A stretch of 64,000 nt of DNA from positions 757,171,823 through 757,235,822 of the forward strand of contig NC_090438.1 in the NCBI RefSeq assembly GCF_031143425.1. The letters are read 5' to 3'. The stretch comes from Pleurodeles waltl (Eukaryota; Chordata; Amphibia; Caudata; Salamandridae). The notes under the pieces are model-generated. The model was not told where the DNA came from. It was given only the letters and a program-made list of their open reading frames with translations, and searched no databases. Position 1 is the stretch's first letter. Each line of letters begins with the position of its first letter. Both the position numbers and the translations under genes were made by a program. This document shows positions 21,590-33,500 of this stretch, piece by piece.

Positions 21590-24500
21590 TGTAGGAAAGT
21601 ACCCTCTTTTTGGCATGGTTGCCCCCACTTTTTGCCTGCTGTCAGTGTGTTTTTGACTGTGTTCACTGAGATACTGCTAACCAGGACCCCGGTGACTGTG
21701 CTCTCTCCCTCTAAATTTGGTTGTTCCTGACTAGGTGCACCCCACAATTGGCATACTGGTGCCCGCATGGCATGTAAGCCCCTAGTATATGGTGCCTAGT
21801 TACCCAGGGCATTGGGGCACAAGGGGTTTCCCCATGGGCTGCAGCAGGTATTATGCCATCCATGGGAGCCCATCCAAATGTGTCTGCAGGACTGCCATTG
21901 CAGCCTGCGTGATAGGGTGCATGCACCCTTTCACTACAGGTCACTGCACCAGGTCTCTGTAAGTCACCCCTATGGCAGGCCCTCCTAGCTCAGAGGGCAG
22001 GGTCCAAATACCTGTATGTGAGGGCACCCCTGAATGAGCAAAGGTTCCCGCCACAAGTTCCAGCTCTATTTTCCTGGAATTTGTGAGTGCATGGAAGCCA
22101 TTTTACACATGTATTGGACATAGGTGACTACCTATGTCCAGTTTCAAAATGGTAACTCTGAACCTGGGCATGTTTGGCATCAAACATGTCGTAATCATAT
22201 ACCAATACTGTTTCCAGTATTGGTTGTATGATTCTATGCACTCTGGGGGCTCCTTAGAGGACCCCCCCCGCTTTGCTCCTATCAGTTTGCAGGGTTTTCC
22301 TAGGCAGCCCGCACTGCTGCCATCCTTCAGACAGGTTTCTGCCCGCCTACTGCTTGACCAGCTGAAGCTCAGGAAGGCAGAACAAAGGATTTCCTTTGGT
22401 AGTAAAAGGCATCACCCTCTCCCTTTGGAAATAGGTGTTACATAGCTTGGGAGGGGTAGTGTCCCCAAGCCAATGGAATGCTTGTAAGGGCATATTTGGT
22501 GCCCTCTTTGCATAAACTAGTTTGGACCAGTCCAGGGACCCCCGGTCCGTGCTCTGGCACAAAACTGAACTGAGAAGTGTGGCACAATGGTTAGAGCGGC
22601 AGACCCGGATGCAGAGATCTAGCCGAGGACCAGGGTTCAATTCCTGCCTCAGAGGGTCTTGGGCTCAATTCCCTTGGGCCAGATAATTCTCGCCTCGGTG
22701 CCTAATCTAATTATTGGGTCCCATTCTGTAAATCTGGGCAATAGCTTGCTTAATCTCCACAACCGCCCTGACAGTGCTTGGATGCCTGGCTTCACCCTGG
22801 GGGTGTCCAGGAGTGGGTGCCTCACAGGGAAAAGCCAGGAGGGGTTCCACAGCGGTATGAGTACATCACCTTGAGACCCTAACGGGTGAATAGTGCGCTA
22901 TACAAGTGCGAAGTTTACAATGGAAAGGGAGGTAACCACTCCCCTGTCCATCACCACCCCAGGGGTGGTGCCCTGAGGTCCTCCAGGTGGCCACTTGATT
23001 CTGGCATCTTGAATCCAAGGTGGGCAGAGGCCCCTGGGAGCATCTCAGTGGCCAGGTCAGGCAGGTGACGTCACAGCCCTCTCCTGATAAGTGGTCACCC
23101 TGCTAGGTGACCAATTCCCCTTTTAGGGCTATTTAGTGTCTCCCTCTTGGGTGGGTCCTCAGATTCGACATGCAAGGTTCCAGCAGGACTCCCTTGCAAC
23201 ATTTGCTTCGACTTCTGGCCACTGGTGCCACAACTGGACTTCACAGGAACCTACAATCTGTAGCTCCAGTGACAACTACACTTTGCAACATTGTTTCTAC
23301 GGCTCCTTCCAGCAAATGCAACATTTCCTCAGTTGTGTATCATCTGAGGGTGGCAAGTTTTCAGTCTTCACTAGAAGCATGAAGGAATCTCCCTTGAAGT
23401 GAAGGAGTCACTCCTCTGCATCTGCAGGCGTCCACTGCATTGACGACCGGTCGCATGGATCCTCTATCCTGCAACTCTACGTGGATCCTGCAACACAGGT
23501 GGTGGTCTAGAGTGGTCCTCTCGGTCCCTCTACCGGCTGTCCAACTTGGGAGGTGGTGAGTCTTTGCCTCTCATTGCAGGACAGCACCCCTGTGCACTGC
23601 AACTCATGCAGCTACCAAGGCTTGTTGGCTCTTCTTCCAAGGGATCTTCAGGCTTTGTGTAGCCCTAGCCTCCAGCACTCTTCCCTGCAAAGCACAGTCT
23701 CCTGCCTGCTGCTCCAGCGACATGGGACTCCTCTTCAGATGTGCTGAGTGGGCCTCACTGCGACTCCTGTGCCTGCGAGTTGCCTGTAGGGCCGCATCCT
23801 CGACTTCTGGCTCTCCTCACTGCTGAGGGTCACCTGGGACTCCCATCCTTGGGTTGAGTCCCCTTGGACCTTCCTGGTCCCCAACAGCTCTGCAAGTCTT
23901 TTTCTGCAACTCTTGCCTTTGCCAAAGGTTGTTGTTGGTTTTTCCACCCCACTGATAGACTGCAACTCTTCATCCGATGTGGGACATCGACTGCATCACT
24001 CCTGGAACTCTTCTTCTGCTTCTGTGCGGCATAGCCGACTCCTGCTTTTCACCATCAACCTGGCCCTGCATCTCCAGTTGCTGGGTAGTGGCTCCTACCC
24101 CCACCTGGAACTGTACTTGATCCCCTTCATTTGCAGATCCTCTTCTGTCAGGATCGATCTTCTGTTCCTTCCAGTCTTGCTTGGATCTTGCACAGGCCTT
24201 TTACAAAATGTACCTGTGGGTCTGGGGAAAAAAACCTCCTATCTGCTGGTTACTGGGGGGCACTCTGGTACTTACCTTGTGGGGTTCATAGTTCCTCCAG
24301 CTCCCCTCTACAGATTCCAGTTCCTTGGGTGGGAGCCTGCTTTTCGCATTCCATTAACTTAATCTATGGTTTGGTCTCCCCCTAGGGTCTCTATTTTTTA
24401 CTGTTATTTCACTGTTTTCTACTTCTTTCTATGCCCATTCCTGATTACTAATGTGTATATAATAGTGTGTTTACTCACCTGCTAATAGAGTATTGTCCAT

Positions 24501-24773
24501 ACAGTATTTTAGGATTTGTGTAACCATAATAAACTACCTTTATGTTTGTAACACTGTGTGGTTCTTTCAACTGTGTAAGTTCTGTGTGACTATAGTGGTA
24601 TTGCATAAGCTTTGCGTGTCTCCTAGATAAGTCTTGGCTGCTTATCCACAGCTACCTCTAGAGAGCCCTAGCTTCCTAGACACTGTCTACACCTCACTAA
24701 TAGAGTATACCTGGACCTGGCATAAGGTGATAACACCATCGGTGCCCACCACACAACAGGCCAGCTTCCTACA
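21590..24773. mobile_element. Long solo-LTR-like insertion (family 2, 3.18 kb incl. a SINE)
   Basis: It begins TGTAGGAAAGTACCC and ends CCAGCTTCCTACA, flanked by perfect 5-bp duplications ATACC at 21585-21589 and 24774-24778. The insertion splits an ORF2 codon row: VVIP before and PKEG after are restored when one copy of the duplication is removed. No gag-pol was found inside. A tRNA-derived SINE sits at 22577-22920. A second partial copy without the SINE occupies 62085-64000, confirming a repeat family. An AATAAA lies near 24530. Confidence 0.85.
22577..22920 (+). mobile_element. tRNA-derived SINE
   Basis: The tRNA-like head contains an A box (TGGCACAATGGTTAGAGC, from 22580) and a B box (GGTTCAATTCC, 22634-22644) at a normal pol III spacing. 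A body of about 200 bp follows, and then a tail with TTGAGACCCT and GTGCGCTATACAAGTGCG, the CGCTATA(T/C)AA-type end common in vertebrate SINEs mobilised by L2/CR1 LINEs. The homologous point in the LTR copy at about 62470-62490 lacks this segment, giving an empty site. No clear target duplication is visible, as often for L2-dependent SINEs. The tRNA head is too diverged to be a functional tRNA. Confidence 0.82.
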
Positions 24774-26941
24774 ATACCCAAAGAGGGTAGGGACCCCTTA
24801 GTAATAAATTCCTACCGCTCTCTCTCTCTCTGCTTAATGCAGACTATAAAATACTTGGCCAAGTACTGGCAAATAGATTGACACCCATAATTAGGAGTAT
24901 GATTCACTCTAATCAAAACTGATTTATTCCAGGTAGGAATGCGTTTATGAACCATAGACGCCTATTCCAGCACATGAGCTGGGTGAAAACAAGGGGGGCT
25001 AACTCTTGGGTTGCTTCACTCGATATAGAGAAAGTGTTTGACACCCTGGGCTGGGAGTACCTGAAGTCAGCACTGAAGAAAATGGGCATTGGCCTCTGCT
25101 TCCTTAAATGGATCGCCCTTCTTCATAACACTCCATTGGCGTGAGTGAAGACAGGTATCCTGTTTATCATAAAACCTGGGACCCGCCAGGAATGCCCTCT
25201 GTCACCGCTGATCTTTGCACTGGTGATGTAGCACCTGGCTTGTGCCCTTCGGGCGCGTGCTCCTGAATGTGGCCTTCGGGTCGGGGATAGCTGGAATATT
25301 ATATCTTTATATGCTGATGACACCCTCATATATCTGTGCAACGATGTTAGGGTATTGAATCAATTGATGGCTCTCCTACACCAATTTGGCAGAGCTTCTG
25401 GGCTATGGGTAAATTGGGAGAAATCCTGCTTGTTCCCCCTAGCAATGGGAATGGCTTCTGTCTATCCTCTGACGTGGGCCTTTGACACTATTAAGTACAT
25501 GAGAGTTAGAACCTACCATTCAGAAAGGGACCTTATAGATGCAAATATTGGCAGAGCCTTAACGGACATGTGGTCCTCCCTCCAGTTTTGGACGTCACTC
25601 CCCCTTTCCCCAATGGGTAGAGCCCCAATCTCCACAATGCTAGTACTTCCTAGGCTAGTATAACTTTTCTCAGCCATTCTGGCCCTGCACCCATGCAAAA
25701 TGTTCTCCGACATGCGTTCTATGCTGATAGCGTTGATATGGGGTAAGGGTAGGAGTAGGGTAGCTCTAGACAAATTATATACACCACTGGCAAAGGAGGA
25801 TTAAGCCCTCCGAACTATGAGCATTACTACGCTGCTGCCCAACTTCAATGGCCTATGCACTGGCTATATCACACAACCAGAACGATTTGGGAGATATCTT
25901 CAGGGATCGCTCCGCCAACCTGGTAGTGAGGTCGATGCTGAGAACTGGCCCTGACACACCAGGGGAGGACATTAATATTTTAATGAGAGTTGCCAAGAAA
26001 TGCTGAAATACATATTCATCCCCCAGACACTCCTGTTACCCATATGCACTGGGGCTGCCCTTGTGGGTGCTGCCAGACTGCGCCGACATGAATCTCATCT
26101 GGACACAGCTACCTGGGAGAGGGCGGGCATCACGGAATGGGGAGATCTCTTTTCAGATCAGGTATTACAGAATATCTGCGGGCTTACACGCTACTTAAAG
26201 CAATACTGGGACAGAACACACGGGGAACTGGCAAAGTCTGCACTACTTCAGGTACTGTTGACTCTGGGAGGCACACGCCGAGATGTAACTAACATCTACA
26301 GTGCTTTTTCCATAGACAAAGAACAACCCCTTCAAGAGCTCAGAGCTTGCTGGGATTCCACCCTCCGTATAATGGAAACAGATAAACAATGGTCACAGTA
26401 CCTTTCAGCACCGAAGATCATATCCACTAACGCCAGGCTTAAATACACACAATTCAATTACCTGCACCATATCTACCTCACTCCCAAGAGACTGGCGAGT
26501 ATCTACCCGGGAACAGTGGCTATACGCCCGAGATGTCAGTCAAATGAAGCTGATTTTATACATCTGGTGTGGAAATGCGCTCACGTAGTCACCTACTAGG
26601 AGTCCATTGCCTGGATCCTAGATGCAATAGTGGGAGACCAACTCTACAGGGAAGGGATATATTATATATCAGGGGTTACATCCAGCACGGCACAACGTAA
26701 ACCTTTTAACAAATTAATTGTGTTGGCGTTGATCATAGCAAAACCCCAATTAGCTACATGCTGGAAATCAACCACAGCTCTACCTATCTCACTGTGGCTA
26801 TCTAACTTGCGTGCAGGAAAGCTCGCAGAACAGCAGGTGGCACAAACAGCTAGTACATGCGGCAACCACCCAACCAGGCCACCAGATTGGCAGAGATTCT
26901 TGGAGGGGGTTGAAAGGCACTGTGCCTCACAGGTAACCTGA

Positions 26942-27475
26942 ATGGGCACACTGCATCTGAAGCAGTATGGGTCCAAATAGACTGGATGTATTTGGTAACC
27001 CTTTCCCCCACTGAACTGACAACACCGGGTAGTGTAAATTGAACGAGCAGAGCCCCGCTCAACATCACGGGCCCTTGGCCGGATACAGATAATGGGGCTC
27101 AATATAGCAGGATGCAACACCCTTCTCAACGTCACTGCATCACAGCATAATCTACAAACTATTTCTCACTCGCAAGCCCTGACGCACACACTTCACAGTT
27201 TAAGGGTGTAATTGTTCAATGTAAAGGTTGACAAGAGTAACACATATATATATGTAAGATTGCAGGATATAGTTCCTTTGCAAGTGTCGTTACGCTGGGA
27301 ATATATAACATATGTGCCATAGGTGTGATGGGTATCATTATCCTGCCAATAAACAACAACGGGACTGTAAATCGAACCGAAATGTATGTAATCACGCTAT
27401 CTGCAACAAGTATTACTTACCGTACTGTGTACCCTTGTTGTTTCTTACCTCAATAAACATATATTTAAAAAAAAA
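26942..27475 (+). terminator. L1 3' UTR with AATAAA and poly-A tail
   Basis: About 530 bp follow the ORF2 stop. CAATAAAC near 27451 is followed about 15 bp later by an A-run (27467-27475), then directly by the target duplication. This marks the genuine 3' end of the L1 transcript. Confidence 0.85.
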
Positions 27476-27476
27476 G

Positions 27477-27805
27477 CATTGCATTCAAGAATGCATTGAA
27501 GAAGTGTGACAGCGCACTTTGGAACACACCTCAAGCTGCTGCTATTAACCCCTAGTTGCTTCATGAGGCTAAGAGGTGCATGGAACATAGCACCTGCACT
27601 GTGTGTGTTGCTGCAATCGTGGTTGCAAATCTGCTGTTAGGTCAATTATCATGGCAGAATTTAACCAATACTTGTCATAAATCCCCTCCTCTGTTTGTTC
27701 AAACAATGTTGTGCGCACTCTGAAAATGTGCTCCTGTCGCCTCCTCCCTCTCCTGAAACCTGCCAGGATCCTCATCCTCCTGGCCATGACGCAGAGTGCA
27801 GCCAT
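27477..27805 (-). pseudogene. Harbinger transposase, N-terminal part
   Basis: From the ATG at 27805 the minus strand reads MAALCVMARRMRIL, a basic stretch, then TEEGIYDKYWLNSAMI and LTADLQPRL. This matches the HARBI1 N-terminus (the RYRLDR..I..L..L.P.L region). After a frameshift near 27600 it continues as VLCSMHLLAS and GVFQSALSHFFNAFLN, the helix-turn-helix-like region before the catalytic core. It stops at the L1 target duplication (27477-27490) and resumes in 14632-13840. Frameshifts and stops make it a pseudogene. Confidence 0.82.
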
Positions 27806-28439
27806 TGTTGAAAAGAGATGATGCACTCTGAGCCTCTTTGTACAGATTGCACCCAATTTGAGTTTGTAGTAAATTGCACATGCAAAATCCCCATTTTGCG
27901 ACCATTCACAATTTGTGAATGGTTCATACACTGAATTTGCGGATGGTTCATACATTGAATTGCAATTTCCTATTCGGGAATCACAATTTGCTATTCGCAA
28001 AATGAAGTCAAATTTTAGGGAATGGCTAATTTTGTAATTCCTTAAAATGCATTTCATACATTGTGAAAGGCAATTATGCATTTGCAAACAGCCTATTTTT
28101 GCGATTTGCACAGTTTGCAAATGCAAAATCTTTTGCTACATCTGGCCGATAGTATCTAGCATGTAGAATCTTTGCCCTGTTGGAAACTTTTTCTGCAGAA
28201 CCAAAAAACTTGTGTGGAACATACTTGACACAAGTCATCAACCGTCATCTGCACACAGAGTTACTTCTTCATTATAAAGATTCATAATGTGTTGAATACC
28301 TCTACACACCTTTGATGCATTAGCAGAACATGTGTTGTATAAACACTTACACAGATTAGCTAGACACAGGTAGTACAAAACTAGGAAGAGAAATAATATG
28401 GTAATTATCGACCACTATGTAAACTATAAAATAGACTAG

Positions 28440-28700
28440 TACACTAATTGGATGATGTCATTTGAGATATCACCAATGGTGTCATAAATGATGTCATAGA
28501 ACGTGTCATGAGTGATGTAATAACTGAAGTGATAAGCAGTGCATGGTGGGGACGCAAGTTATAGTTAGCCAATAAATGCCTGTGCTTTTTCTGTTCGAGT
28601 GGTTAATGTTGTCACCGACACATTCACCTAACTATAACATTCCTTTAACCTTTGTTATTTTCACTGAATTTCTATTTTTTTTAAATGTAAAGTAATATTT
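28440..28700 (-). repeat. Dispersed repeat block B, copy 2 (reversed)
   Basis: The reverse complement matches 10600-10925. Shared features in order are CTATAACTTG, CCACCATGC, ACATCA..ATGACA..GTTCTATG and ATGACATCATTT-like octamers, and a TTCACTGAATTTCTATTTTTTT end. It lies immediately outside the Harbinger right end, as an inverted partner of copy 1 on the left side. Confidence 0.75.
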
Positions 28701-28714
28701 TATTACCATATTCA

Positions 28715-30229
28715 AAGTGAACATGGGCCTTCAGGGACCTGGCTGCAAATCCTCCACAGGCAACCAACCCCACAATGCGCATGGCCTTCAACTGTGCACA
28801 ACAGGGAGTTGGCGCCACAGCCTGGCATGTGGTCAACCCACCTGGAGCCAGCACCGTTGCTTCCTACTAACGTGGAAAAGATGGGGTCAGATGGGCAGGG
28901 CTTGTGGGTGATTTGCCGCCTTTGCAAACTCAGCAGCAATTAAAAGGGAGAACCATGGACTCAGCTCGCAGACCAAAAAGAACCCAGTCGTCTTTAACAG
29001 TTACAACAGGAGCGATTGCTCTCCAATAAATAAGTGATGCATTCACCTGCATCAACAATTTAAATGTTTTTTCCAGTGTGGAACTGTAAAGAAAACACAC
29101 TGTCCATCAGCCTGAAAAATGGTGGGAACACCATTGCATACTACTAACATGGATGGGGCAGGGCCAAAGGGTGAAGCTTTAGGTGATTTGGCACTTTTGC
29201 ATACTCTGCAGCATTTAAAAGGGAGAACAGTGAACTGTATATTTTTTAAAAGGGGAGAAAAGCCATGTGGGCCACCGCCCCAAGCCTCAAATTAGGTCCT
29301 GGGAACATCATTCCCAGGACTGTATATATTTTATAGGGGAGGGAAGCCACATGCCCACCCCCTCTGAGCCTCATTAGGCCATGGAGACCCCATCTCCAAG
29401 GGCAATTTTTTGCTTTAAAGGGGAGGGGGCTGCGGAGCCCCCTCCCCAAGGCAATTATGGTCCTAGGGACCTCATTCCCCAGGGATGTATATATTTTTAA
29501 GGTGGAGCTGCACAGACCCCAACCCCCGGCGCCTGCATCAGTTTACAGTGGGTGCCACATTGCCCACCTGGGGCACCCACTAATGACAAGTTTGGGCCGT
29601 TGGGGAGCCCCAGGGCCACCGCGGCCCCAGCCAACTACCCGCATGCTGCAGAAGCCAGTCATTGTTCCTTCCCACAGGGAGCAGTTATTTATGTTTCTCC
29701 CTCCAGGTGGGAGAAATCTGTTGCTCTGCAACATATCAGAAGTCTGCTCCAAGCTGGGTGGAGCACTTTTAAAGCTCCTGCCCACAAGGCACAGACTTTG
29801 TGTTTGTTCTAGTTTAGCAGGAGTTTAAAAAATGCTCCCACCTGGTGGCAGCAAACACAAGTTTCCCTGCCTATGCCAATACGTGCAGGGAAACCAGTGT
29901 ACCAGAGGGGTGGTCTCCCCGTAAACAGTATGTGGGCTAGCCCTGGAGGATGGCTCAGTAAGTAGGGCTGTGTGGCCTCCTCCCTTTCTTTAAAAAGGAG
30001 GGGCCCATGGAGGGGTTCAAATGGCCTCCCTCCCCTTTTTGTAAGGTTTGGCACTAGAGGTGGGCTCCCTGGGACATAAAATGGCTCGGGGAAGGAGCCC
30101 TGTGGCCAAAAGGAAATAAAGCACCCAGGGCAAATCAGAACACTCTATTTTTGATTTGGCGTTCCTGCAAGAGTCTCTCAAGCCTCACATGGACCAAAAC
30201 ATCCAGACATACACATATATTAGAACCCT
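28715..30229. repeat. Region of diverged local repeats
   Basis: Two diverged units about 275 bp apart share CTACTAACGTGG.., GGTGATTTG and AAAAGGGAGAAC (28860-28955 and 29140-29236). From 29240 to 29520 a module of about 82 bp repeats three times: ATTAGGTCCTGGGAACATC, then CATTAGGCCATGGAGACCC, then ATTATGGTCCTAGGGACCT, each followed by a short hairpin, a TTTTAAAGGGGAGG-like stretch and a CC-rich part. No coding signal. I do not recognise the family. Confidence 0.6.
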
Positions 30230-30535
30230 AATTTTAAATCTAGCTTCCTGCCAAATTTTGTGTAATTCCATTCAGCAGTTTTCATAGTAGAGCTTCTTTG
30301 AGAAGTCTATGGAAAATGCATGAGGATTTTGCATTTTTGGGACCCCACTTTTTTCCCAGCCCTTGCTTGACAGAGCACCCTGAAACTTTCCATACACAAA
30401 TTAGTTAAAACGTAGCACCTTTTTAGAAAGTTTCATGGAGATTTGTCAATTGGTGCCAAAGTTATTAACAACACAAAAGCATGTGTCCTGTGGAACAGCT
30501 GATCTAACTATAACTACCCAGTAGAGATCACCTCT
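30230..30535 (+). repeat. Dispersed repeat block A, copy 2
   Basis: Matches 10340-10640 in order: GCCAAATTTTGTGTAATTCC, AGTCTATGGAAAATGCAT, CACCCTGAAACTTTCCATAC, TTTCATGGAGATTTGTCAA and CTAACTATAAC. Its block B partner appears at 33775-34080, on the far side of a Penelope-like element. Confidence 0.72.
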
Positions 30536-30547
30536 GGATAGTTGATT

Positions 30548-30590
30548 GATATATATAAATATATATATATACACACATATATATATATAC
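30548..30590. repeat. (AT)n/(AC)n microsatellite
   Basis: An alternating AT tract with a short ACACAC interruption at the junction between repeat block A and the Penelope-like insertion. Confidence 0.9.
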
Positions 30591-30599
30591 TTTTCTGCT

Positions 30600-33500
30600 G
30601 ATCCACCTGTGCTGTTGCTCCATAATGCAGTGGTTCCCTCATCCATGAGGGTTGTTCTCATGTTGCATACAACCAATGCTGCCCCCTACCTCAGGAGCAA
30701 TGAAGGGCATTCTGGGAAAATAAATATTTATCAGAAATGTATTGCCAGTTAAAACGGAAGCATTTTGGCTACTTAGCCTTCGCCGGTGTCAGTGAATGCA
30801 CATGAAAACGACATTATATTTACTTCCGTTTAGTCACCAACATAAAAGACACATCTCAGAAACAAATGCAAATAAAGGGAATCCATCCATGTCGGTAATC
30901 TTAACCGGTCGTTATTCATTCTCAACACAATAGTAATTGCGCCCTGATGGGTCAGATCAACATCAAATTTATTGTGAATATTTATTGTTATAATCACATA
31001 TTCCAATCCCCTTGTGCCACGCAACATATATATACATATGAGATTAAACTTATGATATGTGACCATATTTATGGAGGTCATAGTTAAGTTATGTTCAATG
31101 CTTCACTATGTGCTAAATGCTTAAGTAAACATATTCATGTTGATCCCATTTGTGTATTAAAATCTAATGATGAAACCTCCAGATGTTATGAGTGTGGTGT
31201 AACCATGGAACATATTCCTTCATCTAAAGATATAGATATGAGCTTGATTCCCTGGATTTCCCTACAGTGTATCATTTCAAACATGTGTGCTGTTTCAATT
31301 TTTGCTTTACGTCTAGGAAGTTTATCAACATGACCGCTGCAGCAGGATGTGTGATACAAAACAGATGTGCATACCCGTGAACTCCCCCTAAAAAACTCTT
31401 CAAATGGACATTCAGGTCATCCCACCTAATACCTAAATCGTCTAATATCCATAAAATACCCTACTGTGTGTATATGCGACTACAAGAACTAAAAGTCCTC
31501 TAAATCGAGCATTTAATATTATCCCAAATGACCCAGCATGAAGGTCAGCCCGCCACACAGAATGGTTCTTTTGTGAGGTCCCGACATGAACCCAGAATTC
31601 CTCCTCCGAGTTAAGACCCTATGGAGCCTTGGTCTATAATTCAACGTTCTAATCTGGGTGCCTGATCTTAACAGATCTTAACGTTTTCTTGTTCACCATG
31701 GTGTAAAGTGGGACAGTGCCTTGCAACTGGATAAGTGGGGGATGCTATTTTTGATTACTTTCTTATGTTCAAGAATACGCTTCCTCACTGGATGTGTGGT
31801 ACTCCCTATATACTTTAAGACACATTGGCAAACCAGACAAACTGTGATGTCAGAATTACAGTTCAGCAGTCTTTAAACCTGGGGCCTTATATGCTTGAAC
31901 TTTGCAGCTGTTTTTGAATGCTTTACAACCCAGACAAGGAAAAAAAATCACTTAACATCATCTTTCTTATTATATCCCTTTGTCTGATAATGACTATGCA
32001 CCAAAAAAAATCTTTCAGGGAGGTGGCCTTCGGATATGTGACGAAAGGTTGAGTGGGTATATCACCAGTGATTTTATCTGTCTTCAAAATCCACCAATTG
32101 TTCCTCAGGAGTCCTATTATATCCTGGGATTTATTTAAAAAAACCTTTATTAGGCCTATTTGGTGTATTCCTGCCTTATTATTCTTTCAGTCTTGAAGAA
32201 TTCAATGTCTCTCTGGTTTATCCACTTTTTCTCTTTAGCCTGATATAGCACTTGAGGAATAGCCCCTTGTCCAGAATTTTTCAAGGGCCTCCCTACTAGC
32301 TGCCTGATAGTATTCTTTGCTTGTACAATTACACTTAATGCGAAGACACTCCCTATAGGGAACGCTGTTTTTAATTTCTTCAGGTGGAAACTCTGTGCAC
32401 AAAGCACTGAATTTCCCCCTGTGGGTTTTCGGAAGAGGTTTGTATGCAATTGGTTGTTTTGTACAGAAAACTTAAGATCTAGGAAAGAGACCTCTTTCTT
32501 ACTTATACAGCTCATTAACTTCAGATTTAAGGTGTTATTGTTCAAGTATTAGATATAGTCCTCTGCAGACTCCTCGGTACCATTCCATAGGATGAAAAGA
32601 TCATCTATATATCTAGCCTACAAAATTATATTCCATACCCAGATGTCTGACTCCTCCCCTCAGGCCTTGTGTTTCTCCCACCAGCCCACAAACAAGTTTG
32701 CATAGCTGGGGGCGAGGCACATGCCCATGGCAGTCCCCTGGGTTTGTCTGCCAAACTGCTCAGCAAAGATAAAGATATTATTATGCAGCCAGAATGCCAT
32801 CAATTCGAAAATCATACACTTATACTCAAAATACTTAAGTGCCCTGCGGCAAAGGAATAACTTTACTTCTTCCAGCCCTGAAGCGTGTAAATTCTTTACA
32901 TCCAGTGTTTTTAGAAGGAAACCTGCCTCCCATTGGACCCCATCTATTCTTCTCAGAAAATCCTTCGTGTCCCGTATGTAAGAGCTCAGATTTACAACAA
33001 AAGGAAATAGATAGTTATCAATGCATATGGAGATATTTTCAAGTAGGCTGCCCATGGAAGATATGATCGGGCATCATGGAGCCATGGTAGGATGTTTATG
33101 TATCTTCGGTAGATGATAAAAGGTTGGAACCTGTGGATACTCAAATTTTAGAAATTGGAATTCCTCAAATGCAAGAATCCCCTTATCCCTCAAATTTTCC
33201 AATAGGCTATAAAATGATGCATAGCTCTGTGCAAACTCTTCTTTATTTATCATAGCATAACACTGTCAATCCTACAACTGTCTCAGAGCCTCCGCCTCAT
33301 CTTGCTCTTTTGTCAAAAGTAAAATGTAACCCCTTTTATCAGAGGGTTTACCTATCATGTCTGGAGCATTTTTAATGCACTAATGGCTCCCACTGCTTTT
33401 GTGTTACGTTCTTTGAGCCTCCTTTATTTGTGGCCATCATGAGTTTGATTAACTCTTTTGTAACTATCTCATGGAATACATCAATGGTATCATGTGGGGT

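Larger units (their letters stand above)
20072..26941 (+). pseudogene. L1 ORF2 (endonuclease-RT-C-terminal domain), interrupted
   Basis: Encodes the APE endonuclease and reverse transcriptase for target-primed reverse transcription. The start reads LSWNVRGLVG (endonuclease N-term; the usual QETH reads QKTP, losing the catalytic Glu). Decayed endonuclease sequence and linker run to about 21480. PPGTDGWPIEFYAA and PASMREVTLVVIP precede the LTR (21590-24773), and after it the frame resumes PKEGRDPLVINSYR. RT motifs follow: NAFMNHRRLFQHMSWV, VASLDIEKVFDTLGW, GTRQECPLSPLIFAL and SLYADDTLIYL, with YADD at 25310-25321. The C-terminal region includes DFIHLVWKC near 26560. Stops and frameshifts occur near 25141, 25229, 25663 and 26597. 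Confidence 0.92.
14633..27475 (+). mobile_element. Full-length L1-superfamily LINE, carrying two LTR insertions
   Basis: Target duplication: CATTGAATTCAGGA (14619-14632) and CATTGCATTCAAGA (27477-27490), 12 of 14 identical, in the Harbinger transposase gene. The element starts with GATGGGCATGGCCAAGATGG. It has a 1.15-kb 5' UTR, ORF1 at 15787-16782, ORF2 at about 20072-26941, a short 3' UTR with AATAAA, and a poly-A of about 9 at 27467-27475. Without the LTRs it is about 7.0 kb, so not 5'-truncated. ORF1 is open; ORF2 has several stops, a frameshift and an LTR insertion, so it can no longer move by itself. Confidence 0.93.
11670..28147. mobile_element. PIF/Harbinger transposon split by a full-length L1
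   Basis: The left terminus GGGCCATATGTATGAA and the right terminus TTGCTACATCTGGCC are inverted repeats matching the GGGCCAGATGTA type. Both subterminal regions are rich in AATTTGCGA/TCGCAAATT words. Removing the nested L1 (14633-27475) leaves about 3.6 kb, the usual size of an autonomous Harbinger. It has the two-gene layout of the superfamily: a Myb/SANT-like DNA-binding protein on + (12010-12996) and a HARBI1-type DDE transposase on - (27805-27477, then 14632-13840). Both genes have stops or frameshifts, so the element is inactive. I could not find a clean 3-bp target duplication. Confidence 0.85.

Noticed and set aside
22577..22650. tRNA gene
   Set aside because: A and B boxes are present, but the cloverleaf stems are not formed and it continues into a SINE body and tail.
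27806..28126. Upstream extension of the Harbinger transposase frame to 28126
   Set aside because: These codons translate the subterminal TTTGCGA-type repeats and terminal inverted repeat; the HARBI1-like sequence begins at the Met at 27805.
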